Shown here: positions 27,338-37,240 of the stretch, in pieces
Layout of the letters: every line of letters starts with the position of its first letter
How positions within the stretch are numbered: the stretch's first letter is position 1
From: Bacteroidales bacterium
Lineage (GTDB): Bacteria; Bacteroidota; Bacteroidia; Bacteroidales; UBA7960
Length of the DNA: 41,191 nt
Assembly: GCA_007129945.1 (NCBI GenBank)
Contig: SKUN01000132.1
Span: 1 to 41,191, forward strand
Direction: 5' to 3'
Program-made: the position numbers and the translations under genes
The notes under the pieces: generated by a model
The model's database searches: none
What the model was told of the DNA's origin: nothing
The model's input: the letters and a program-made list of their open reading frames with translations, nothing else

Positions 27338-28852
27338 TTACTGTCTCATGGTGGTTTTGGTGGCAGCAGGCAAATGGGCAATGATGTCACTGGCAGTAAG
27401 GCCTTCATATCCTTTACGAACCCGTGCCAGGTCACCGGCCCTTCCGTGCAGGTAAACAGCCATCAGGCAGCTGTGTAAAGGAGAATAATTCTGGGCAAGC
27501 CATCCCAGCACCATTCCTGTAAGCACATCCCCACTTCCCCCGGTGGCCATTCCGGGGTTGCCCGTTGAGTTGAAAAAGCACCTGCCGTCCGGCGAAATGA
27601 CCACCGTATGCGCCCCTTTCAGAATGATATGTACCTGGAAACGATGAGCGAGTTCAATGGCTTTTTCCAGCCTGTCATGATCATCCGTGGTTTTTCCCGC
27701 CAGGCGATCGAATTCCCCGGGATGCGGGGTAAAAACGGATCCCTTGGGCAAAAAGCCACACCATGTAAGATTGTCTGCCAGAATATTCAGCGCATCAGCA
27801 TCCAGGACCATGGGAACCGTGGTATTCTGAATCAGCACTTTCAGGGCACGGGCTGTTTGATCATGTGTACCTATACCAGGCCCGACACCCACAGCATTAA
27901 ACCCTTCCAGTTCCCCCACTCCTGAAATAATGCGGGGATGCTCATCCGGTTTACACATTGCCTCAGGCACACTGACCTGCAATACCTCATATCCGCACCT
28001 GGGGATCTGCACCGTCAGCAAACCAGCCCCGCTGCGTATTGCCGACCCGGCAGCAAGCACGGCTGCCCCGGCCTTTCCATAACTTCCGGCCATCAGGTAG
28101 GCATGTCCGAAGTGCCCCTTATGCGCAAATTTACGGCGTGGACGGTACAACGACCTGATATCAGATGCCTGCAGATAATGGTATTTTGTTTCTGCCTGTT
28201 TAACAGCCTGCGGATGCAGCCCGATGTCAATCAAATACCACGACCCCAGATATTTTTCATTGGATGAAAACATAAAAGCCAGCTTCGGCAATTGAAAACT
28301 CAGGGTACAATCTGCATGGATAATCCGTTTGGGGTCATTGTCCCTGTTATCCTCACAAAACAATCCTGTGGGAAAATCAATGGCCACAACAGCAGCTCCT
28401 GAACCATTGATATACTGAACTGCCCGGGCCAGCAAACCTTCCAGCGGCCGGGTCAGGCCGCTTCCCAGTATGGCATCCACCACAAGGTCATCCGATGACA
28501 AAGCAGGAAAATCACCTTCTTCCTGTATTTCTGTCAGTTTTGCACTGGCCATTCCCTCCAGCCTTTTTTCATTGGCTGCAAAGTCCTCAGATGGGTGATC
28601 TGTATGACATAGTTTGAAAATATGCACATGATACCCTGCACCAGCAAGCAAACGTCCGATCACAAGCCCGTCACCCCCGTTATTCCCCATTCCGCAGAAG
28701 ATCTTCACCTGCTGTTTTTTTTTAATTTGACGTCGGATCCAGTCATAACATTTCCTGGCTGCCCTTTCCATCAGCTCAAGGGACGAAACGGGCTCATTCC
28801 GGATGGTATAGGCATCCAGTTCTCTGATCTGCGAGGCGTTGAGTATCTTCAT
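27338..28852 (-). CDS. nnr: bifunctional NAD(P)H-hydrate epimerase / ADP-dependent NAD(P)H-hydrate dehydratase
   Basis: Epimerase FCGMGNNGGDGLVIGRLL; dehydratase HKGHFGHAYLMAGSYGKAGAAVLA, FTPHPGEFDRL, NSTGNPGMATGGSGDVLTGM. Start at ATG 28852 (MKILNASQIRELD). Confidence 0.95.
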   Translation of the reverse strand: MKILNASQIRELDAYTIRNEPVSSLELMERAARKCYDWIRRQIKKKQQVKIFCGMGNNGGDGLVIGRLLAGAGYHVHIFKLCHTDHPSEDFAANEKRLEGMASAKLTEIQEEGDFPALSSDDLVVDAILGSGLTRPLEGLLARAVQYINGSGAAVVAIDFPTGLFCEDNRDNDPKRIIHADCTLSFQLPKLAFMFSSNEKYLGSWYLIDIGLHPQAVKQAETKYHYLQASDIRSLYRPRRKFAHKGHFGHAYLMAGSYGKAGAAVLAAGSAIRSGAGLLTVQIPRCGYEVLQVSVPEAMCKPDEHPRIISGVGELEGFNAVGVGPGIGTHDQTARALKVLIQNTTVPMVLDADALNILADNLTWCGFLPKGSVFTPHPGEFDRLAGKTTDDHDRLEKAIELAHRFQVHIILKGAHTVVISPDGRCFFNSTGNPGMATGGSGDVLTGMVLGWLAQNYSPLHSCLMAVYLHGRAGDLARVRKGYEGLTASDIIAHLPAATKTTMRQ

Positions 28853-28862
28853 GGGTCGGATA

Positions 28863-28893
28863 TTTGTCGGTAATACGCTTATGTGTATTTTTG
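28863..28893 (+). promoter_or_regulatory. Bacteroidota-type promoter for the WbqC-like gene
   Basis: TTTG (28863-28866)-N19-TATTTTTG (28886-28893); exact match to TTTG-N19-TAnnTTTG, 46 nt upstream of ATG. Confidence 0.65.
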
Positions 28894-28938
28894 ACGATCT
28901 CTTACTTACAAAAATAAAGCTATATTCCATAACACACA

Positions 28939-29625
28939 ATGGGTACGATAACTCCCCGCTTAAAACAGGAAAACAGGAAGATTCTTTTACCGGTGGCGTA
29001 CCTGCCGCCCCTGGAGTATATGGTCTGTATGGTTTCAGCCGGGGAAGCGATAATAGAGTTGCATGAAACCTATCAGCGGCAAAGCTGGCGGAATCGTTGC
29101 ACCATCTATACTGCAAACGGCGCCCGCAACCTGATCATCCCTGTGGAACGACCTTCAGGAAATCATTCACGAATCAGCGAAGTACTGGTTTCCAAACACG
29201 ACAACTGGCGAAAAAAGCACTGGCGCAGTATCACCAGCGCTTATCGCAACTCTCCTTTCTTCATCTATTACCAGGATCTTTTAGCCCCGTTTTTCCTTAC
29301 AGCAACCTCTTCTCCGGAATTGTTGTGGGAATTCAACCTGAAGATTCTGCAGTCAATCCTGGCAGAACTGTCCATTCCGGCAGATATCGGGTTTACCAGG
29401 GAGTTTGAGCGAGAGCCGGAAGGAATGACCGATCTCAGGGAAAAGCTGACACCAAAAACCCACCGCAGAAAAAATATACCCATCAGTCACTGGCCGGTTT
29501 ATCAGCAAACATTTGCGGAAAAACACGGATTTTTGCCCAATTTGAGCATCGCGGATCTTATGTTTAATCTGGGGCCGGGAAGCAATGACTACCTGGCAGA
29601 AACTGCAAAATATCTGGAGGGTTAA
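28939..29625 (+). CDS. WbqC-like family protein
   Basis: AYLPPLEYMVCM, WRNRCTIYTANGARNLIIPVERPSGNHSRISEVLVSKHDNWRKKHWRSITSAYRNSPFF. Confidence 0.85.
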   Translation: MGTITPRLKQENRKILLPVAYLPPLEYMVCMVSAGEAIIELHETYQRQSWRNRCTIYTANGARNLIIPVERPSGNHSRISEVLVSKHDNWRKKHWRSITSAYRNSPFFIYYQDLLAPFFLTATSSPELLWEFNLKILQSILAELSIPADIGFTREFEREPEGMTDLREKLTPKTHRRKNIPISHWPVYQQTFAEKHGFLPNLSIADLMFNLGPGSNDYLAETAKYLEG

Positions 29626-29641
29626 TCTATTGCCCGGGGGA

Positions 29642-31732
29642 TTAACTCAATGATGGATAGGCAACCCTGACGTGATAAATATTCAGGAGCATTCGCTTGA
29701 ATATCCCCTTAACCGTGGTGATATCCCTCAGTGTAATATCTGCATTGTCAAATTGTTTCTCTTTTACCTGGGTGTCAATGATATTGGCAACAAGTTCGTT
29801 GATCTGTTTCTCATCGGGTTTGCCCAGGCTCCTGGAGGCTGCTTCCACAGAATCAGCCATCATCACAACGGCCGTTTCTTTACTGAAAGGACGAGGCCCC
29901 GGGTAGGTAAACCGGGCCTTATCAATTTCCTCATCGGGGCGCTCTTTCATTTCCATGGTATAGAAATACCGTGCAGTGGTTGTACCGTGGTGGGTCCGGA
30001 TAAAATCGATCACATATTCCGGAAGGTTTTTCCTGCGGGCCATCTCAATGCCGTCAATCACATGGTCAATAATTATTCTTGCACTTTCCTTGTAAGAGAT
30101 TTCGTCATGCGGATTATATCCTGAAGTCTGATTTTCAGTAAAATACAAAGGGTTATTCATTTTCCCGATATCATGGTATAGAGCACCGGTCCTTGTCAGA
30201 AGACTATTCCCCCCGATTGCAATGATGGCCTCTTCTGACAGGTTGGCTACCTGCAATGAATGTTGAAAAGTGCCCGGGGCTTTCATTCCCAGGTTGCGCA
30301 GCAGCAGGTTGTTGGTATCAGCCAGTTCCAGCAGGGAAAAGTCAGTAGGCATGCCAAACAATCGCTCAAACAAGAATATCAGCGGATAAGCAAACAAAGT
30401 CAGGAATGCACCACCGGCAAAATAGGCAAAGTCCTGCCAGGCAAGATTTTCAAAAGACCCCGTATGAGCCAGTGAAAGGCCAAAATACACCGCAGAGTAG
30501 GTAATAAAGATCAATATGACTGTAACAAAAAGCTGAGATCGGCGCCTGAGGCTCGCCATACTTAGTATGGCAATAATCCCGGCCAGAAACTGCAGAAAAA
30601 CGAATTCAAAACTCCTGGGGATCAGAAAGCCAATCATGATGATGGTGGTAATATGGACATAGAGGGCGAGCCTGTTGTCAAAAAATGCCCGGATAATCAC
30701 AGGAACCATAACAACAGGAACCAGGTAAAGGTACTCGACATTATACCGGATAACCAGGCTGGTCAGAAATACCATCAGCAAAACTGAAAGAAGTATGAGC
30801 AGCACCCGCCTGTTATCTGTAAAGACATCCCGCCTGAAAAAATACAGAAACAACAGCAAAACAATCATGGAAATACTGACCAACAGAAACTGGCCGGCGT
30901 ACAGCACTGCCAGCATTGAGGCATCCCCGATCTGTCGCTGATATTCAGCCCTGAATGATTCAAGGATCTGATAGGTGTTTTCGGTGATCAATTCGCCTTT
31001 GGACACAATCTTCTCTCCCTCCTGAACCATTCCCCTGGTCCGGGAAATCCTTTCCATCTCGGCACTGAGGGCCCTGCTGGTCAGTTCATCATCATAAAAC
31101 ACATTATGGCTGAGGGCGCTTTCAAGCAGGGGTTTTAGTAAATCCGTATCAACCTGCCCTTCGAGTCCCTCAAGTGTATTGATCACGTAAAGAAAGGCTT
31201 CCTGTATTGTATACAGGTCACCAAGTTGCATTCCTGTGGCGATATTGTCTTCCAAAAGCCGGATCTTAAAATCATCTCCCCTGCCCCGAAACTCCTCATC
31301 GAGGTACACAATACCGTGATCATATAAATGTGACAGAATTTCATTGCCAGCGTCCCTGGTGGTTTCTTTAAATGGTTCTCTGGTACCCAGATATTTCTCT
31401 TCCCAGGCTTCTTCAAAAGAGTCTTCAAACTCCTCCTGCATGGATTTCCTTACAACCGGGCGACGGGAAAAAAAAGGCCGGAAGTCATCTTCAACTTCCG
31501 CTTTCTCCCGTTCAATCTCCTGTGGCGATTTCAGCACGGCAAAATTAAAGGGCGCAATCAGGTCTTCATGCAGCCATGGGCGTGCTCTCTGATACTCGTA
31601 GTCAAAACCGGGCTGACGGGGGAATAGCTGAACGAGCAGCAAAATACTTACTAAAACAAGGATGGCCTTGTAAATATTTGAATAATTCCGCTGAAACCAG
31701 TGAATAATTTTAATCATCAGTTTATCTTTCAT
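29642..31732 (-). CDS. 7TM-HD family phosphohydrolase (PgpH-like, candidate c-di-AMP phosphodiesterase)
   Basis: N-terminal 7TMR-HDED-like extracellular region, 7 TM segments, HD domain TFQHSLQVANLSEEAIIAIGGNSLLTRTGALYHDIGKMNNP. Confidence 0.92.
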   Translation of the reverse strand: MKDKLMIKIIHWFQRNYSNIYKAILVLVSILLLVQLFPRQPGFDYEYQRARPWLHEDLIAPFNFAVLKSPQEIEREKAEVEDDFRPFFSRRPVVRKSMQEEFEDSFEEAWEEKYLGTREPFKETTRDAGNEILSHLYDHGIVYLDEEFRGRGDDFKIRLLEDNIATGMQLGDLYTIQEAFLYVINTLEGLEGQVDTDLLKPLLESALSHNVFYDDELTSRALSAEMERISRTRGMVQEGEKIVSKGELITENTYQILESFRAEYQRQIGDASMLAVLYAGQFLLVSISMIVLLLFLYFFRRDVFTDNRRVLLILLSVLLMVFLTSLVIRYNVEYLYLVPVVMVPVIIRAFFDNRLALYVHITTIIMIGFLIPRSFEFVFLQFLAGIIAILSMASLRRRSQLFVTVILIFITYSAVYFGLSLAHTGSFENLAWQDFAYFAGGAFLTLFAYPLIFLFERLFGMPTDFSLLELADTNNLLLRNLGMKAPGTFQHSLQVANLSEEAIIAIGGNSLLTRTGALYHDIGKMNNPLYFTENQTSGYNPHDEISYKESARIIIDHVIDGIEMARRKNLPEYVIDFIRTHHGTTTARYFYTMEMKERPDEEIDKARFTYPGPRPFSKETAVVMMADSVEAASRSLGKPDEKQINELVANIIDTQVKEKQFDNADITLRDITTVKGIFKRMLLNIYHVRVAYPSLS

Positions 31733-31907
31733 TAAAACCAACAGGGCATGCCCCGCTAATTATCCCTGAAAATCATTTGTTTTGACACAAGTCTGTTGTA
31801 CTAACACCAAAAGTGGGCAGTCAGTTCATAACACCCCCTCCAACAAGTAACGAATTTAATAAAAAAAAATCCCTACTTTTATTTTTTTAAAATAAACGAT
31901 CCTGCAG

Positions 31908-32693
31908 ATGACTACCGGTATATGCCTTATAGCTTATATTCCACTCCGCTCTGAGCCGGACCACAAAAGTGAAATGGTCAGCCAGCTGTTATTCGGAGAA
32001 AGTTTTGACGTACTTCAGACTCAGGCCGGATGGTTGCACATTGAAATGCATTATGACCATTACCGGGGTTGGGTTTCCCGGAATCAGGCCCATTTAATGG
32101 AAGAGGCGTTCAGGGATATTTACCGGGAACTGCCCCCCCTTGTTACCACCGATTATATGGCAATCATGACAGACACTGTTACCCGGAGTAAATTCCCGGT
32201 TAGTTCCGGCAGTACATTCCTTCCGGGTGAAGACCATAAAATGGTTGTCGGAGGACACCGTTTCTGGCACCACGGAAACCTGACAGCAGGCAATAAACAA
32301 AAAAGTGATGAGCAAATTTGTGAGTATGCGCGCAGTTTTTTCAATACGCCTTATTTATGGGGCGGCCGCTCCGCTTTCGGAATCGATTGCTCCGGTTTCG
32401 TTCAGGTTGTTTTTAAACTTGCAGGAGTAAAGCTTCCGCGCGACTCTAAGGAACAAGCCAAAGCAGGCGAAAGCATTCACCTGATCCATGAAACAAAAGC
32501 AGGTGATTTGTTGTTTTTTGATAATGAGGATGGGGAGATCAATCACGTGGGTCTTTTGCTCAACGAGGGGCACATTATCCATGCGCATGGAAAAGTTCGC
32601 ATAGACAGGGTTGACCACCATGGCATTTTTGATGCAGATCAAAAAGCCTATACCCACAAGCTTCGGCTGATTAAACGAATCTGCGGTGAATGA
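31908..32693 (+). CDS. NlpC/P60 (C40) peptidase with N-terminal SH3-like region
   Basis: YLWGGRSAFGIDCSGFVQVVFKLAGVKLPRDSKEQ (Cys), INHVGLLLNEGHIIHAHG (His). Confidence 0.93.
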   Translation: MTTGICLIAYIPLRSEPDHKSEMVSQLLFGESFDVLQTQAGWLHIEMHYDHYRGWVSRNQAHLMEEAFRDIYRELPPLVTTDYMAIMTDTVTRSKFPVSSGSTFLPGEDHKMVVGGHRFWHHGNLTAGNKQKSDEQICEYARSFFNTPYLWGGRSAFGIDCSGFVQVVFKLAGVKLPRDSKEQAKAGESIHLIHETKAGDLLFFDNEDGEINHVGLLLNEGHIIHAHGKVRIDRVDHHGIFDADQKAYTHKLRLIKRICGE

Positions 32694-32724
32694 GGCAAAT
32701 CCTCTTTAATAGCAATATTTTCCT

Positions 32725-32732
32725 TACCTTTG
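32725..32732 (+). promoter_or_regulatory. candidate -7 element of the thrS operon
   Basis: TACCTTTG matches TAnnTTTG 35 nt upstream of the thrS ATG; -33 element not clear. Confidence 0.4.
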
Positions 32733-32766
32733 CAGGCTGAAAAACAACATAGAAAAGCGATTTCAG

Positions 32767-34704
32767 ATGATTAAAATAACCTTACCCGATCAAAGTATAA
32801 AACAATTCAATCCGGGCATTACCGGCCTGGAGATTGCCAAAAGCATCTCGGAAGGGCTTGCCCGTAACGTCTTGTCCATTTCCGTGAATGGAGAAACCCG
32901 CGACTTGCACAGGCCCATCCATGAAGATGCGCGGATAAAACTGCATACTTTTGACGACAGGGAAGGGAAAGCAACCATGTGGCACTCCTCTGCCCACCTG
33001 ATGGCAGCAGCCATTGAAGAATTATATCCCGGCACCAAGTTCGGAATAGGTCCGGACATTGATCAGGGTTTTTATTATGACATTGACCTTGGCGACCGGT
33101 CCATATCCAGCAATGATTTTGAAAAAATTGAGCAGAAGATGCTGGAAATCGCCCGCAGAAAAGAGCCTTTTGTCAGGAAAGAGATTCCCAAAAAAGAGGC
33201 ACTGGAGTACTATTCCGAAAAAGGAGATGAGTACAAGGTTGACTTAATCAATGACCTGGAAGACGGCACCATCAGTTTTTATACATCAGGCAATTTTACC
33301 GATCTTTGCCGCGGACCTCACCTTCCCGATACCGGCACCATAAAGGCCGTCAAACTGCTGAACACTGCCGGAGCTTACTGGCGCGGTGATGAAAGCCGTA
33401 AACAACTTACCAGGGTATACGGCATCAGTTTCCCCAGGCAAAAGATGCTGAAAGAATACATGGAAATGCTGGAGGAGGCGAAAAAGCGTGACCACCGCAA
33501 AATAGGACGCGAAATGGAATTGTTTGCCTTTTCCGCCAAAGTGGGGCAAGGCCTTCCTCTATGGCTGCCAAAAGGAGCTGAACTCAGGGAAAACCTGGAG
33601 AAGTTCCTCAAGCAGGTGCAGCGAAAGGCAGGTTATAAACCGGTCATTTCTCCGCATATCGGGCATAAGAATCTGTATGTTACCAGCGGACATTACGAGA
33701 AATACGGAGAGGATTCATTCCGGCCGATCACCACACCATCTGAAGGGGAAGAGTTCTTTTTGAAGCCCATGAACTGCCCCCACCATTGTGAAATATATAA
33801 GAACAAGCAATATTCTTACAAAGATATGCCGGTGCGGCTGGCAGAGTTCGGTACCGTATACCGTTATGAACAAAGTGGTGAATTACACGGGCTGACCCGT
33901 GTCAGGGGCTTCACCCAGGATGATGCGCATATATTCTGCCGACCCGACCAGGTCAAAGAAGAATTTATTGCCGTCATCGATATTGTGCTTCATATATTTA
34001 AAGCACTTGATTTCAGTGACTACAGCGTCCAGATATCCCTGAGAAACCCCGCCAATAAAGAAAAATATATCGGCTCGGACGAAAACTGGGAAAGGGCCGA
34101 GAAAGCCATTATTGAGGCTACAGAAGAAAAAGGCCTGACAGGAGAGATTGTAACCGGAGAAGCCGCATTTTACGGACCCAAGCTGGACTTTATGGTTCGC
34201 GACGCCCTTGGTCGCAAATGGCAACTTGGAACCATACAGGTAGATTACAACCTTCCGGAACGTTTTGACCTTGAGTACACCGGGGCGGACAACCTGAAAC
34301 ACCGGCCGGTAATGATCCACCGCGCACCTTTTGGTTCCATGGAAAGATTTGTCGCCGTCATGATAGAACATTGCGGCGGAAACTTCCCGCTGTGGCTGAC
34401 TCCAGACCAGGCTATCATATTGCCTATCAGTGAGAAATATGAAAAATATGCGAAAAAAGTTTTTAATTTGCTGAATAATTACGAAATTCGCACGCTGATT
34501 GACGAGCGCAGTGAAAAAACGGGAAAGAAAATTCGCGATGCAGAAACGCGCAAAATCCCTTACATGCTGATAGTCGGAGAAAAAGAAGAAGCCTCGGAAA
34601 CCATTTCCGTTCGCAAACACGGGGAAGGTGATATCGGGGTGTTCTCTGTTGATGCATTTGCAAAGCTGGTAGAGGAAGAAACACTAAAAATGATACAACC
34701 GTAA
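32767..34704 (+). CDS. thrS: threonyl-tRNA synthetase
   Basis: TGS domain, [64 protein letters not shown]. Confidence 0.98.
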   Translation: MIKITLPDQSIKQFNPGITGLEIAKSISEGLARNVLSISVNGETRDLHRPIHEDARIKLHTFDDREGKATMWHSSAHLMAAAIEELYPGTKFGIGPDIDQGFYYDIDLGDRSISSNDFEKIEQKMLEIARRKEPFVRKEIPKKEALEYYSEKGDEYKVDLINDLEDGTISFYTSGNFTDLCRGPHLPDTGTIKAVKLLNTAGAYWRGDESRKQLTRVYGISFPRQKMLKEYMEMLEEAKKRDHRKIGREMELFAFSAKVGQGLPLWLPKGAELRENLEKFLKQVQRKAGYKPVISPHIGHKNLYVTSGHYEKYGEDSFRPITTPSEGEEFFLKPMNCPHHCEIYKNKQYSYKDMPVRLAEFGTVYRYEQSGELHGLTRVRGFTQDDAHIFCRPDQVKEEFIAVIDIVLHIFKALDFSDYSVQISLRNPANKEKYIGSDENWERAEKAIIEATEEKGLTGEIVTGEAAFYGPKLDFMVRDALGRKWQLGTIQVDYNLPERFDLEYTGADNLKHRPVMIHRAPFGSMERFVAVMIEHCGGNFPLWLTPDQAIILPISEKYEKYAKKVFNLLNNYEIRTLIDERSEKTGKKIRDAETRKIPYMLIVGEKEEASETISVRKHGEGDIGVFSVDAFAKLVEEETLKMIQP

Positions 34705-34742
34705 GTTAACCTATTTAATCACAAAGTACAGGAGGACGTAAC

Positions 34743-35309
34743 ATAGCAACACCATTTAAACCAAGAGGCAGAAGACGTTTCGTAAAGAAAGAAGATCCGC
34801 ACCGCATCAATGAACGCATCACCGCACCGGTGGTTCGTGTGGTTGGGGACAATGTGGAATCTGACATCCACCCGATCCGGGATGCCCTGAATATGGCTGA
34901 GGATATGGGCCTGGACCTGGTGGAGATTGCACCAAAAGCAAACCCGCCGGTGTGCAAGATTATGGATTACAAGAAATTTCTTTACGAACAAAAAAAGAAA
35001 CAAAAAGAGATCAAGGCCAACGCCTCCAAGATCGTAGTCAAGGAAATCCGGATGGGACCCAATACGGACGAACATGATTTCCAGTTCAAACTGAAACATG
35101 CCATCAAGTTCCTTGAGGAAGGCGCCAAATTGAAAGTTTTTGTGTTCTTTAAGGGAAGATCCATCATATATAAGGACAAAGGCGAAGTGATACTGCTTCG
35201 TTTTGCGCAGGAAATTGAAGAATATGGCAAGGTGGAACAAATGCCGAAATTGGAAGGGAAACGGATGATCATGTTCGTAGCTCCCAAAAAATCAGGAAAA
35301 AAGAATTAA
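34743..35309 (+). CDS. infC: translation initiation factor IF-3, probable AUA start
   Basis: In-frame extension upstream of the ORF-track GTG (34830) reads (ATA)[34 protein letters not shown]...; RBS AGGAGG at 34730-34735; in-frame TAA at 34716 and no ATG/GTG/TTG between it and 34743. Confidence 0.9.
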   Translation: MATPFKPRGRRRFVKKEDPHRINERITAPVVRVVGDNVESDIHPIRDALNMAEDMGLDLVEIAPKANPPVCKIMDYKKFLYEQKKKQKEIKANASKIVVKEIRMGPNTDEHDFQFKLKHAIKFLEEGAKLKVFVFFKGRSIIYKDKGEVILLRFAQEIEEYGKVEQMPKLEGKRMIMFVAPKKSGKKN

Positions 35310-35345
35310 TGTTCAATGCTTCATAAATAGTAAATTGTTTGAATA

Positions 35346-35540
35346 ATGCCTAAAATGAAAACCAAATCCGGGGCAAAAAAGCGGTTTTCTCTTACCGCTT
35401 CCGGACGTATTAAGCGCAAACATGCGTACAAGAGTCACATCTTGACCAAAAAGAGTAAAAAGCGGAAAAGAAACCTGACCAAAACCTCTCTGGTACATAA
35501 ATCAGATGAGAAAAACATCAAGGCAATGCTGGCTATGTAG
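35346..35540 (+). CDS. rpmI: 50S ribosomal protein L35
   Basis: [44 protein letters not shown]. Confidence 0.97.
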   Translation: MPKMKTKSGAKKRFSLTASGRIKRKHAYKSHILTKKSKKRKRNLTKTSLVHKSDEKNIKAMLAM

Positions 35541-35630
35541 CCACTTTTCCGATTAGTATTCACCTTTGTTATAGCAACACAAGTCTTTCCCTGAAATAAC
35601 GGAAAGCGCTTAACGAAAAAATCACACATT

Positions 35631-35975
35631 ATGCCAAGATCAGTCAATAAAGTTGCCGCGAGGCACAAAAGAAAAAAACTGCTGAAGTTGACCAGGGGTT
35701 ACTTCGGTGCCAGAAAGAATGTTTACACGGTGGCCAAGAACACCTGGGAAAAAGGGCTCACCTACGCCTATCGTGACAGACGCAATAAAAAGAGGGAATT
35801 CCGGAAACTCTGGATCCAGCGTATCAACGCTGCCGCAAGGCAGTACGGCATGAACTATTCCCAGTTCATCGGCAAACTGAATGACAAAGACATTCAGATC
35901 AACCGCAAGGTGCTGGCCGATTTGGCCATGAACCAACCGGATGCCTTTAAAGCCATCGTAGAGTCTGTAAAATAA
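35631..35975 (+). CDS. rplT: 50S ribosomal protein L20
   Basis: [70 protein letters not shown]. Confidence 0.98.
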   Translation: MPRSVNKVAARHKRKKLLKLTRGYFGARKNVYTVAKNTWEKGLTYAYRDRRNKKREFRKLWIQRINAAARQYGMNYSQFIGKLNDKDIQINRKVLADLAMNQPDAFKAIVESVK

Positions 35976-35997
35976 GCATATTAAGAAGCAATGAACA

Positions 35998-36031
35998 AAA
36001 AAGGGGAAGCCACAGCGCTTCCCTTTTTTAT
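35998..36031 (+). terminator. intrinsic terminator of the thrS-infC-rpmI-rplT operon
   Basis: GGGAAGC-CACAGC-GCTTCCC followed by TTTTTTATTT; A-tract on the 5' side. Confidence 0.85.
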
Positions 36032-36076
36032 TTGCATACATCCGCATGCGGGGCAATCTGTACGGGACAATCTGTA

Positions 36077-37144
36077 TCAATATACCTCACCATACCAGAG
36101 TTCCCTCTCGAGCTTTCCTTTCTCATCATAATGATAGGAACGGTGCCACTCCACATTTCCGCGGCTATCGTACCATGTCCATCCCGTACGCTGACCATTG
36201 TCATTATAACGCATCAGGTAACGCATTTCCACATTGCCCCGGCTGTCGTACCATACATAATCCTGCAGCAAGCCATCCTGGTTATATCCATAATTTCTTC
36301 GCCACAAAAGATTGTCATAGTTGTCGTAAACCGATTCTTCTATCTGCCTCCCATCCTCATCATACCTGAATACAAAACGGTAAATCAGGCGATAAGTCCA
36401 CCTTCTGAAGAAAAATGACCTGGAGGGCTCATAGCGTCTTTCCTCTACCCTGTTCCCCTTGTCGTCATACACATACCTCCTGATCCATTGCAACTGATCA
36501 TCATCGTCATACCACAACACACCGATCCGGTTGCCATATTGATCATGCCGGTAAAGGTACCTCCACTGTATTTCCCCCTCCGGGCCGTAGACATTCTGTT
36601 CGGTAAGATACCCGTTATCATCGTAGGAAAACAGATACCTCTGGACGAGTTCTCCATTCCCGTCATACCGACGTTCTTCCTTTCTGCGGTCATCTCCGGT
36701 ATAATCATAGGTCCGTTTCCATTCCAGCGAATCCTCATCCACATAACTTTTCCACGCTGTCCGGTTCATCCGGCGGTCATAAGCATAGATCTCGCGTGAC
36801 TTAATCACACTGTCCGGGCCAATCGTTGTTTGCTCCTTCAGGTTCCCATAGTCATCGTAAATGAAATGGGTTTTCTGATTTACTTCACCCTCTCCATTGT
36901 ACTTCGCTTCCAGGATCCGGTATCCTTCGTCATTGTATTTGAGGATCTCGCTGAAATACCGATTGCCACCCGGACCATATTTGATCGTCCCGGTATTTTT
37001 TCCATTATCATCGTAAATGTATACAAACTTCCGTGAGTAATTATCCGGATAGTCATCAATGAATCCTGATGCTGACTGCCCGGTAATGACAGGCTGAGAA
37101 AAGACAAAATACAACAATGACAAAATGACAACCCTGAAAATCAT
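36077..37144 (-). CDS. secreted YD/RHS-like repeat protein
   Basis: Signal peptide then about 24-26 aa repeats of the type YxYDxxGNxxExxxYDxxGxxxWRxxY. Confidence 0.75.
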   Translation of the reverse strand: MIFRVVILSLLYFVFSQPVITGQSASGFIDDYPDNYSRKFVYIYDDNGKNTGTIKYGPGGNRYFSEILKYNDEGYRILEAKYNGEGEVNQKTHFIYDDYGNLKEQTTIGPDSVIKSREIYAYDRRMNRTAWKSYVDEDSLEWKRTYDYTGDDRRKEERRYDGNGELVQRYLFSYDDNGYLTEQNVYGPEGEIQWRYLYRHDQYGNRIGVLWYDDDDQLQWIRRYVYDDKGNRVEERRYEPSRSFFFRRWTYRLIYRFVFRYDEDGRQIEESVYDNYDNLLWRRNYGYNQDGLLQDYVWYDSRGNVEMRYLMRYNDNGQRTGWTWYDSRGNVEWHRSYHYDEKGKLERELWYGEVY

Positions 37145-37240
37145 TGTTAATAAATGCTTAATTATGAAAATAATCCTTGCATAAATTTAATAAATAAATT
37201 CCGGAATGTAAAGAGGTGATTCGCCCGGAAGAAAAAATGT

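Noticed and set aside
33883-34620. 245-aa minus-strand ORF
   Set aside because: Antisense to thrS, which is unambiguous; no supporting motif or RBS noted.
36032-37036. Several plus-strand ORFs rich in Ile/Val/His
   Set aside because: They are the reverse frames of the YD-repeat gene; their regularity comes from the repeats on the minus strand.
36077-37144. CRISPR-like or satellite repeat
   Set aside because: Periodicity is at the protein level with divergent codons; no identical DNA repeats or unique spacers.
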